Positions 11,637 to 21,565 of a stretch of 64,000 nt of DNA are shown here, piece after piece (position 1 is the stretch's first letter; each line of letters starts with the position of its first letter). Made by a program: the position numbers and the translations under genes. The notes beneath the pieces are model-generated. The model made no database searches. It was not told the origin of the DNA and saw nothing but the letters and a program-made list of their open reading frames with translations. Source of the stretch: Citrus sinensis (taxonomy: Eukaryota > Streptophyta > Magnoliopsida > Sapindales > Rutaceae); NCBI RefSeq assembly GCF_022201045.2, contig NC_068564.1, positions 29,231,001 through 29,295,000 on the forward strand. Reading direction: 5' to 3'.

Positions 11637-12085
11637 GGTGCGACAGGTGCCTGTCGCACCAAGCTAAGTGCGACAGGTTGCCTGTCGCACCAAGCTAAGT
11701 GCGACAGGTGCCTGTCGCACCAAGCTAAGTGCGACAGGTGCCTGTCGCACCAAGCTAAGTGCGACAGGTTGCCTGTCGCACCAAGCTAAGTGCGACAGGT
11801 TGCCTGTCGCTTAGCCCGGTGCGACAGGGTGCCTGGCGCACCAAGCTAAGTGCGACAGGTTGCCTGTCGCACCAGGCTAAGTGCGACAGGTTGCCTGTCG
11901 GACCAAGGTAAGTGCGACAGGTTGCCTGTCGCACCAAGCTAAGTGCGACAGGTGCCTGTCGCACCAAGCTAAGTGCGACAGGTGCCTGTCGCACCAAGCT
12001 AAGTGCGACAGGTGCCTGTCGCACCAAGTTTTTTTGCGACAGGCACCTGTCGCACCAAGTTTTTTTGCGACAGGCACCTGTCGCC
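11637..12085. repeat. Palindromic GCGACAGG satellite, 15 units
   Basis: About 15 head-to-tail copies, 30-32 bp each, follow the pattern TGCGACAGG + TG or TTG + CCTGTCGCA + CCAAGCTAAG. The two 9-base arms are reverse complements, so each unit can fold into a hairpin. The spacer also allows longer pairing between neighbouring units. One unit has lost its partner arm (about 11811-11820) and a few have single substitutions. The last two units have an altered form with T runs and a GGCACC centre. It is much more GC-rich than the surrounding DNA. Frames crossing it stay open only because of the repeat pattern. Confidence 0.92.
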
Positions 12086-12487
12086 ATATTCACCCACGAC
12101 TCAGTTCACTGAAACTCTCGAGCAAGTTCAAAAAATAACTCATGTGATGCCGATTAGTGTTGGATCCGGATAGATTATGATCAGATTTCACTTTTATCGT
12201 TGTCTTTTGCCGTCGCCGTTGGTTGATGATTAAAGAGTGGAAAGCTGCCTTTGGTTTGACGATATGTGAGAAAGAAAGTTGCTTTTGGTCTGTAAAGAAG
12301 GGTAATTTGGGGAGAAAAGCGTGTGTTTGGCTAATGTTGATAGAAAAAAGTTGAGAGGGTTAATTGTGAAAATAACAAAATTTTTATGGTTATTTTCGTA
12401 AATTTCCCATTGCAATTTGCAATTTATGATTTTTACAACTCCTTACGTCGTTAACATGTTCATGTGCTTCATGTCCTAACAATTTAC

Positions 12488-12494
12488 TATAAAT
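12488..12494 (+). promoter_or_regulatory. Putative TATA box of RFS1-like gene
   Basis: TATAAAT lies 118 bp before the chosen start codon and only 80 bp beyond the end of the Pack-MULE-like element, so the distal promoter is transposon DNA. Position and sequence fit a plant TATA box; no transcript evidence is available. Confidence 0.5.
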
Positions 12495-12611
12495 ACCCCT
12501 CAATTGTTAGCCCCTCTTCACGTCTCAAAGCACCATCATCATCATAATTGTTGTCACTGTTGTGTTATTACTTGTGTGTTTGTTTCTTTTTGTTTTAGTT
12601 ATTTTTTCAAG

Positions 12612-15600
12612 ATGACGGTTGGTGCTGGGATTAGTGTGAGTGATGGGAACTTGATGGTGAAGGGGAGCTGCGTGTTGGCGAATGTTAAAGAGAACATAGT
12701 GGTGACGCCGGCGGCCGGCGGCGCATTGGTCGATGGAGCTTTTATTGGTGTTACTTCCGATCAGCTGGGCAGTCGCCGAGTCTTTCCTGTTGGCAAACTT
12801 GAGTATGTAGAATTGATTATTTATTTATTATTGTTTCTTGAAGACATGAGTTACCAATTTGGGATGTGGGTTAAATTTTGATATGTCGTTATAATGATCT
12901 GACTAAATTAATGTGGTTGGTTGGTGGCCGCAGGGGATTGAGATTCATGTGTGTGTTTCGTTTCAAAATGTGGTGGATGACACAGAGAATGGGAAATTGT
13001 GGCCAAGATGTTCCCTTTGAGACTCAATTCTTGGTTGTTGAAGCACGGGAAGGATCTCATTTTGATGAGGGTAGTCAATATGGAGAGGAACAATCTGCAT
13101 TGTATACCGTGTTCTTGCCAATTCTTGAAGGAGATTTCAGGGCTGTTCTTCAGGGGAATGAACAAAATGAGCTGGAGATATGTTTGGAGAGCGGTATATA
13201 AAATATATGTAGAGATACATATTTCAACAATTTTTTTTTTAATCGAAATTTGAAGATTTTAAGGGCACGTTGATGGTTGTTACTTAGTTCTAGGAATTGT
13301 TTGTTGTGGGATTGCAGGTGATCCTGATGTTGATGAATTTGAAGGGAGTCATTTGGTTTTTGTGGCAGCTGGATCTGATCCTTTTGATGTAATCACTAAT
13401 GCAGTAAAGTAAGTATCAACACATCAACTTGAACTACGCATATTGATTTCCTTTTTAGATCATGTAGATTTATCAGGTTGTAAATTCAATTATTTACAGA
13501 ACTGTTGAGAGACATCTGCTGACTTTTTCCCATCGCGAGAGAAAGAAGGTAACATTTTTCGTTTCCTCTATTCTGTTTCCAGATTTCTGAATTGCAAAAT
13601 TTTATACCAAAAACACTGACATGATTTTTTAATGTTGTGATGGTTTATGGTTCAGATGCCAGACATGTTGAACTGGTTTGGCTGGTGTACATGGGATGCT
13701 TTCTACACTGATGTCACAGGAGAGGGTGTGAAGCAAGGATTAGAGAGGTATTGCTTTTTTAAATTCGGGTCCTTTTGAATCACGTGTTCTAACTTTGTCA
13801 AGGTGCTAATTATTAATTGTTGCAGCTTCGAGAAAGGCGGAATTCCTCCAAAGTTTATTATAATTGATGATGGCTGGCAATCAGTAGGTATGGATCCCAG
13901 TGGTTTTGAATTCAGAGCTGATAACACGGCCAAGTAAGCACTTAATCAGAGTTCTTTTTCAGTCTTTGTGGTATCTTCTCTTTTGTTTTCTAAAGATGCC
14001 CTTTTGCTCCTTCTCAGCTTTGCAAACAGGTTGACACATATCAAAGAGAATCACAAGTTTCAGAAAAATGGAAAAGAGGGTCAAAGAGAAGAGGACCCAG
14101 CTTTAGGACTTCGTCACATTGTCACAGAGATAAAAGAAAAACATGATCTGAAGTATGTATATGTATGGCATGCAATAACAGGCTACTGGGGGGGTGTTCG
14201 ACCTGGAGTTACTGGAATGGAACACTATGAATCGAAGATGCAATACCCTGTTTCATCACCTGGGGTTCAGTCTAATGAGCCTTGCGATGCTTTCGACAGC
14301 ATTGCAAAGAATGGACTTGGGCTTGTAAATCCAGAGAAAGTGTTCCATTTCTACGATGAGCTTCACTCATACCTTGCATCAGCTGGTATTGATGGTGTCA
14401 AAGTTGATGTCCAGAACATACTTGAAACTCTTGGGGCAGGCCATGGTGGAAGAGTGAAACTTTCTAGAAAGTACCATCAGGCATTAGAAGCCTCTATTGC
14501 TAGAAACTTCCGCAACAATGATATTATTTGTTGTATGAGTCACAACACAGATGGTTTGTACAGGTAATTCATTATATAATATTACAATCTTTTGATGAGA
14601 TTCTTAAAAGTTAAATGTTATATTGACCTTTAATATATGAATGCAGTGCAAAGAGATCAGCTGTTATAAGGGCCTCAGATGATTTCTGGCCAAGAGATCC
14701 AGCATCACACACAATTCACATTGCATCAGTTGCATACAACACCATTTTCCTTGGTGAATTTATGCAGCCAGATTGGGATATGTTTCATGTAAGCTAAAAA
14801 TTTTGATTTCTCTTTGAATTTTTAAGATTATGTTCTTAGTAGTTGGATGATAACCTTGAAATTAATTCTCATGGCAGAGTCTACACCCAATGGCTGAATA
14901 CCATGGAGCTGCTCGTGCAGTGGGAGGATGTGCCATTTATGTCAGGTATAATTTTGGATGATGGATATGTACCAGTTCATGTTCTCATTAGCCCTGTGAA
15001 TGTGTGTTTCTCATATCAATTTCTATGTCATGCAGTGACAAGCCAGGACAACATGACTTTAACCTACTGAGGAAGCTTGTACTTCCTGATGGTTCCATAC
15101 TGAGAGCCAAACTTCCTGGAAGGCCAACAAGAGATTGCTTGTTCTCTGATCCTGCTAGAGATGGAAAAAGGTAATTGCAGGAAGCCTTGCCTATTTTGGT
15201 ACTCATTTAATCATTTGCTCTGAAATAGAGTTAGTTTTTGGCTAAATGTTCTTTCGATTTTGCAGTCTTTTAAAGATATGGAATCTGAATGATTTCACTG
15301 GAGTCGTGGGGGTCTTTAACTGCCAGGGAGCTGGGTGGTGCAGAGTTGGAAAGAAGAACCTTATTCATGATGAACAACCTGGCACAACAACTGGGTTTAT
15401 TAGGGCAAAAGATGTTGATTATCTGCCAAGAGTTGCTGGTGATGAATGGACTGGTGATGCTATCGCATATTCTCATCTTGGTGGTATGTTCTGCATTCTA
15501 GTCTTGAGTGAAAGTACTTCAGAGAAATAATTGATAGCTAAGTTTTACTGATATACCTGTTACAATGCAAATTGCAGGAGAGGTAGCTTATCTTCCAAAG

Positions 15601-15954
15601 AATGCAACTCTGCCAATAACACTGAAGTCGAGAGAATATGAAGTTTATACTGTAGTGCCTGTGAAGGAGTTGTCCAGTGGGACTAGATTTGCTCCCATTG
15701 GTCTTGTCAAGATGTTCAATTCTGGAGGAGCTATTAAAGAGTTGAGATATGAATCTGAGGGGACTGCAACTGTCGACATGAAAGTCCGTGGATGTGGCGA
15801 ATTTGGAGCATATTCATCAGCTCGACCCAGGAGAATAGCAGTTGATTCAGAGGAAGTGCAGTTTGGATATGAAGAAGAATCTGGTTTGGTGACTCTCACT
15901 TTGAGAGTTCCAAAGGAAGAATTGTACCTTTGGAACATATCATTTGAGCTGTAA
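12612..15954 (+). CDS. RFS1: Raffinose synthase-like GH36 protein (SIP1/RFS1 type)
   Basis: Probable galactinol-sucrose galactosyltransferase / alkaline alpha-galactosidase-like enzyme of raffinose-family sugar metabolism, expected in the cytosol. Twelve exons join in frame: 12612-12802, 12934-13193, 13318-13408, 13500-13548, 13656-13747, 13826-13933, 14018-14563, 14647-14788, 14878-14945, 15036-15170, 15266-15483 and 15578-15954. They total 2277 nt, 758 residues, close to the roughly 754 of Arabidopsis RFS1. The start [14 protein letters not shown] matches that family. Visible family blocks are [36 protein letters not shown] with the likely nucleophile at about Asp394, and [11 protein letters not shown] with the likely acid/base at about Asp458. 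No break was seen. Whether members of this clade make raffinose or mainly hydrolyse galactosides is unsettled; sequence alone does not decide. Confidence 0.95.
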
Positions 15955-17181
15955 GGCCTAGAACTTTTGTACCACGTCTCATGATACTCTTGAGTTAGAG
16001 TTCTATTAATTTGTAGGAGGAAAATGGTGGTAGCTTCTTCTTGTATTCATCATGGCATAAAATTAACATTAAGGAGACAATGGAGATAGTTTCTTCTCTG
16101 CTATCTTTCCTCTTCTCATCATGAAAGGGCTCTACCAGCCACTATCCGAAATGTCCTTCTAAGCATTTAACTTATTTGGTTATTGTAGAATACCTATTAG
16201 TAATGAGAAAATAAGAAATCTAGAGGATTGTTGATTCATGTCCAGTTTTTCCACCATGATATGTATGTTCTTTCTCCAGCAATTTGAACTCATTTATCAT
16301 AGGGCAATTTTCATGTTCAAAGCGAATGGGTACCGTAAAGAGAAACAAAAGCCATTTATTTGCTTGTGAAGCAAAGGATTTAGGCATTGCAGCTGCTGTA
16401 ACGGCGTCATAGATGCTATCTGCAGATACTTTGCAATCTGCGTTAAAGAGCAGTGCCTCCAATTCCAAATTTAACATCATTAGTGACAGAAATGCTTGTA
16501 CAAGTATCTTTCCATTTCGTTTGCCACCATTAAGCAAGCGTTTTCCTGCACAAAAAGTTGGGTAAAATTGTCTCATTCACTTCATAATCAATGGCTGAGA
16601 AGAAACCATATCACCGGATTTAATTCATGGTATCACCATTTACAAATATCGTTCTGTGACTGTTAGATGTCCCTTGACCATCAGATAAAAGAAGACATTT
16701 ATTTTCTTAATTTTTATTGGTAAATATATGATCAAAATTTGAGTTATTAATTCCTTTTTATTAACTATCAATTATACTCAAAATTTCAAAAACAAATTAT
16801 ATACAAAATTCATGTAGGTAAGGAGGACTTATTATGATTCATTCACAAAAAGCATAGGAAGTCCAACGAGAAATTTTCAAAATACACTTTACGAAGGAAA
16901 GTGGTATAAGTAATAAATATATATGATACGAGGGAGGACACGGTGTCGTTTGAGTATTGGGGGACTATACTGCCAGGCCGTTATTTTCTTTCGGGTATAT
17001 ATAAAGAAATAAGAGAATTGAGACCCCATTATTGATAATTCTATATGACATAAAATTTGTATAACAGAATAATAAAAGGTCTCAAATTTGTGTATTTTGC
17101 AAAACGCCTCCTTTCCTCAAAAACCTCAGCACCTCACTAAACCCTGACTGAATCCTTCACACACAATCTCGAGAGGGCATC
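15955..17181. other. Intergenic between RFS1-like and COX15
   Basis: It contains the presumed 3' UTR of the upstream gene and the promoter of COX15. On the minus strand, 16220-16576 is open for 118 codons (contains AFLSLMMLNLELEALLFNA), with a splice-acceptor-like CAG inside. I do not recognise it; it could be a relic exon or chance. TATATATAAA at 16996-17005 lies about 180 bp before the COX15 start and may be its TATA box. Confidence 0.5.
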
Positions 17182-20100
17182 ATGTTTCAAAGCAGAGTGA
17201 TTTCTTTGATCCTAAAGAGAAATAAAGCTTCTCTGAACTCCATTTTAGCCAACTTCAAAGAAACGACTTCGTTTAGAGCTTCCTCTTCTTCATTATCTTC
17301 ATCTTCATCTACAGTTGCAAGGAGCTCCCTTTATGGCTTCAGATCCCTCTATAAGGTTCTTCAATTTTTATTTTTCTATTTTCACTATCTGGGTATTTCC
17401 ATCTTTGCCTTGTTTGCTTGATAATGGCAAAAAAAATTATTCTTCCAAATTGATCGTATGCTGATAACCAGCTGTGCACGATTGGTGAATTAGTGATTTG
17501 TTCACTTGGAAACTGATTTATAACGTCTTATTGTTATGTTTGAGTACAGTGAATATTGCGTTAATCGAAAATGAAGAATCTTAGCTAAGTTGAATTATGA
17601 TGATACCATTTGGTCTAACGCATTACATGTACACATAATTTGCTTTTTCAGGGTAGTGTCAAGGAAAATTTTGCATCTCTTAAGGAAAAGTTTGCATCTC
17701 TTTAGCTTTTTTATGAGTAGTATTGGATGGGGACATTAATGTTGGTGGCATTGATTGCATAAAATAATGTGTCTTAATGGCTGCTATTTTGTATGTTTAG
17801 TCTATTCACAAGGTGAATGTGTTCTGAAATTTCACAGAAAACACAATGATGGATGTGCGTATTGGGCAAACTTTATGTACAATAATATGTAACTAGGATT
17901 GTAAGGCATTTCTGTTGTGATTTTTAGGGTAATTATATGCCATCTTGGAGGAATATGTCCACTGCAGCAGCTGTCGGCATGGAAAATAAAGAGGGATTGA
18001 AGTTATTGGTAACTGGTGGACCTCGTGCTCAGAAAGCGGTGGGAATATGGCTTTTTGGATCGGCTGCATGGGTCTTTAGTATGGTGATACTTGGTGGTAT
18101 TACTCGGCTAACTCGATCTGGTCTTTCAATGACGGACTGGAAATTCACTGGCAGCCTCCCTCCCCTATCTGATGAGGAGTGGTTGCAGGAGTTTGAGAAA
18201 TACAAGCAGTCACCTGAATATAAGCGGTAACACGGACCTCAAGAAATGAGTTATTGTAGCATTTACATCTGTTTGTTCTGTTTAACTTTTGAAATTCACA
18301 ATAAATTAGAATTTAGCTTCTGCGATAACTTCAGTGGTAACTGTATGCTCCCTAACATTTCATAACTATTTAAATACCCTAGTAGTCAGTGATAGAAGAG
18401 GTGTTTTTGTTCTTTGAAAAGTTATCCTTGTTCTTTATTCGCTATGGTTTCTTGCGCATGTATGCTACATTAGTTATACTCGTGTCTTGGTTTGAATGTG
18501 TACATTCTTGAAGATATTCCCATTAATCATGGCTATATTTTTAACCACTGGCAGTGTAAACAAAGGGATGAGTCTTGAAGATTTCAAATTTATTTATTGG
18601 ATGGAATATGCACATCGTATGTGGGGAAGGGGATTGGGTATCATTTTTGCTCTACCATTTTCGTACTTTCTTCGTAAGGGATATATTACCTTACGGCTTG
18701 GACTGAAACTCTCTGCTCTTTTTGCCCTTGGTGCTGGTCAGGGTCTAATTGGCTGGTGGATGGTTAAAAGTGGTTTAGAGGTAAGAAGTGATGATTGCTT
18801 TTGTCATTGTGGTTGCATTTGAATTTCAAAACAATATTTGAGCACCTTGATTATTCCCTCTGTAGGAGCCACCCTCTGAATATGCTCAGCCCAGAGTAAG
18901 CCCCTACCGTCTAACAGCTCATCTGACTTCTGCATTTGTCATCTACACTGGCCTCTTTTGGACTGCTCTTTCGGTTGTCATGCCTGAACCACCTGCTGAA
19001 TCTGTTGCTTGGGTTCGTGGAGCAGCAAAAGTGAAAAAACTTGCCCTTCCTGTAAGCTTCATTGTAGGCATTACTGCTGTCTCAGGGGCATTTGTCGCTG
19101 GTAATGATGCGGTGAGTGACTATCTTTGTTCTCGTTTTGTTTCTGGTCTTTCAACAGAATCAATTAGATAGTGTGACTTTTCTACTTAGAATCAACCTTC
19201 AATTATATTGCATACTGATTTTCCAGGGGCATGCATATAATACTTTTCCAAAGATGGGGGATACATGGATTCCTGATGACATATTTAATATGAAGCCACT
19301 AATTCGCAACTTCTTTGAGAATACATCAATGGTGCAGGTATGTTCTCTATTCTAATCTTGCATCCTGTGTGCTTGCATCCTAAGTTTCATGGTTTTCCAG
19401 AAGATCATATATAAATTTATTGTAAACAAACTAAAAGTAAGCTTGAGGGCAGGGTAAGGGGATTATATATAAATTTTTGTTCTCAGATAAACATTTACTT
19501 GAAGGAAAACTTGCTTTTTAAGGATTGAATCCTTTAAGAATAAGTGTCCTTGTAGTGAATACACTAGTTTTCCAAGAAACCACTTCAATCCATACAAGTT
19601 GACACTTTTGCTCCTTTTTTTGGAAAAAAAGTAGAGGGGTGGACAAACCTCAAGTCAATTTTTTATCCCTCTACCTCTCCCACGATTCAAATTCGGGTTG
19701 GCCAACCAAATAAAGATGTTTGAAACCACTTATTCAGGCCCCTGTGGGCTGATACTTATTCCATTTTGAAATAAGAGACCTGCTAACTGTTCTTTAACAT
19801 ATCAGTTAGATATCAAAATTTTTTATAAACTACAATTTGGAACTCAAAATATTCAAATGAAATATTTCGCCACTGACATAACTATTCTCATAAAGAGATA
19901 TGTCAAACAATGGTTTTACAGTTTTCTTTATGTGTGCAGCTTGACCACCGTATCCTTGCAACTACTACCTTATTATCAATTGGTGCTCTATGGTGGTCAA
20001 CAAGAAAGTTAGACATACATCCTGCAATTCGATCTTTGATTGGAAGCACGGTCGGCATGGCTGCACTTCAGGTAATTGTTTGTGTCTTTGCCTCTTGTTC

Positions 20101-20392
20101 CTAGACTCACTTTTCTGACCCTATCTAACAAGTAGAATTTTGTTATTTTAAATCTTAATTAGGAGTCTAGCACCCATCTCTTACCCGTTAACAAATCTAA
20201 TAATCGTCACTATTGCAGGTCACCTTGGGGATTTCAACACTTCTCTCGTATGTGCCTGTGTCACTTGGCACCGCACATCAGGCCGGGGCGTTGACTCTTC
20301 TGACTCTCATGATCTTATTAAATCACACAACCCGGAAGCCTTCGGTGTCTCTTCTAAAATCACTACCACAAGTCGCAAAAACAACTTTTTAA
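17182..20392 (+). CDS. COX15: COX15, mitochondrial heme A synthase
   Basis: Inner-membrane enzyme that oxidises heme O to heme A for cytochrome c oxidase. Exons 17182-17355, 17928-18226, 18555-18780, 18866-19111, 19227-19337, 19940-20071 and 20219-20392 total 1362 nt, 453 residues. The N terminus is Arg/Ser-rich and acid-poor (MFQSRVISLILKRNKASL), as in a mitochondrial presequence. Family blocks are GGITRLTRSGLSMTDWKFTG, YWMEYAHRMWGRGLG, LTAHLTSAF, LDHRILA and GTAHQAGALTLL. The conserved heme-ligand histidines are visible in EYAHR, TAHL, DHR and TAHQ. Hydrophobic segments fit about eight membrane helices in two four-helix halves. Upstream exon 1 is a separate targeting exon. The intron at 19338-19939 is the longest after the first. 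Confidence 0.96.
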
Positions 20393-21090
20393 CACTCCAG
20401 AGTTTGGAAGGAGGATTAGGAAGATCAAGTAAATGCAAAATTGATTATTGTATTTTCATATCTCATGTCATGGTTTCATGTCTAATTCTTCTGGGTCCTA
20501 TATGCTAGTGGAAAGCAAAATGCGGCTTCTTGTATTTGCTCATTTTGTATTTTCTTGTAGACGGACGCCTCATCCCCATTATTTCTATTATAATTGAAAG
20601 GCAAGACTGCTGAGCTATTCGAGAATTGACTAATGTCTCTCTCAGATTTCACTCAGCAATCTAAGCCCTTAAAATTTCTTTACACCTTGCATTTAAACTC
20701 GCGAAGGCTTGTCTGTTGTCTCCATTGTTAACACAACCAGCCAATGGACTTGTAATGTACGTATATGCACAGTTGATGATTTATCATGCGTTCCCATCCA
20801 AAAAGCTCCATATGGGGATATTGTGCACTAATAGGAATGGCTTCTTTCAAACTTGTAAGCACACACTTATCCACAAAAGAAGGATGACCGGTCCAGTAGC
20901 TAACGTGGCGCAATTTCAAATCAATACATTCCACATAACACATAGAGCCGCCACCTAAGCTCACAACACTCAGCCTTAAAACAACACGTCTCTCACTTTC
21001 ACTTCCTGTACGAATACTATATAATTATTGTTACCTCCAAAGCAAGCAAAAGCTAACAAAGCAAACAACAAAGACGCAAGGCCAAGAACA
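20393..21090. other. COX15 3' end and oleosin-like promoter
   Basis: No gene is seen. TATATAA at 21018-21024 lies 67 bp before the oleosin-like ATG and is a plausible TATA box. Short frames on both strands at 20716-20964 overlap each other and lack similarity to known families. Confidence 0.5.
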
Positions 21091-21565
21091 ATGGCTGATC
21101 ACCAACAGGAGGACCAGCAGGCAGCAGCCAACCACCACCACCACCACCACTGGAGGAAGAACCCTAACCCACCATGTCTCCGGAAAGTCGATGCTGTGCG
21201 CCTCACTGGCCGGCGCAGCCATTGGGGGCCCGCTGTTCGGTATGATGGGGTTCAGTTTCTTGGCAACGGTTACACTTCTACTCATAAGCTCACCAGTTCT
21301 CCTCATATTCAGTCCCTTGTTGGTGTCGGCTGTGTTTGTGCTTGTCGGGGCCTTGACTGGCTTCACTGCGGCCATAGCTATGGGAATTGCTGGTGTTTTT
21401 ACGCTTGCATGGATATGCAGGGAGGTTAGAATGCATATACGGTTAGGGTTTAGAGGTTACAATTATGTGAGAGTGAAGGAACAAACGCAGGATTTTGCAG
21501 GATATTTACAGCAAAGGGTTGATGAAAATTCTACTGATCACGAAGATAGGTTAATAAAAAAATGA
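21091..21565 (+). CDS. Oleosin-like protein, apparent 1-nt frameshift
   Basis: Oleosins coat seed and pollen oil bodies through a long hydrophobic hairpin. ATG 21091 starts a typical hydrophilic N terminus (MADHQQEDQQAAANHHHHHH WRK), but this frame then leaves the family and runs to 21429. The oleosin core sits one frame over: THHVSGKSMLCASLAGAA, about 70 hydrophobic residues, then ICREVR and a charged tail ending at 21565. That frame has no upstream ATG before 21191. Dropping one base in the AAGAACCC stretch near 21157-21162 would join the two. Alternatively translation starts at ATG 21191, giving 124 residues. The proline knot reads PVLLIFSPLLVS, with Ser where most oleosins have the third proline. 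No intron is needed. Confidence 0.8.

Larger units (their letters stand above)
10040..12408. mobile_element. Pack-MULE-like Mutator element with gene fragment and satellite
   Basis: This 2369-bp element is flanked by perfect 9-bp duplications ATTGCAATT (10031-10039 and 12409-12417). Its ends begin GGGAAATTTAC on both strands and stay alignable for about 110-130 bp as diverged terminal inverted repeats sharing ATAACCAT, TTTCTATCAACATTAGCC and similar blocks. Inside are a GC-rich stretch with inverted GTCGCACCAA words (10490-10555), an F-box/LRR gene fragment (about 11258-11527) and a 15-copy palindromic satellite (11637-12085). No transposase frame was seen, so it is non-autonomous. Carriage of a host gene fragment between Mutator-type ends is the defining trait of Pack-MULEs. 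Confidence 0.85.

Noticed and set aside
11637-12085. CRISPR-like look: regularly spaced palindromic repeats
   Set aside because: Units are contiguous with a constant spacer, not unique spacers, and the DNA is plainly a plant nuclear transposon.
11559-12138. Several open frames of 66-112 codons on both strands with repeating CRTKLSATG / LVRQAPVA-type peptides
   Set aside because: They only read through the palindromic satellite; both strands and several frames are open at once, which the repeat pattern explains without a protein.
16220-16576. 118-codon minus-strand frame between RFS1-like and COX15
   Set aside because: Not recognised, no clear promoter or partner exons; kept as a note in the intergenic entry rather than called as a gene.
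21028-21429. 133-codon frame overlapping the oleosin-like gene
   Set aside because: Only its start (from 21091) looks oleosin-like; the rest is the hydrophobic core read out of frame.
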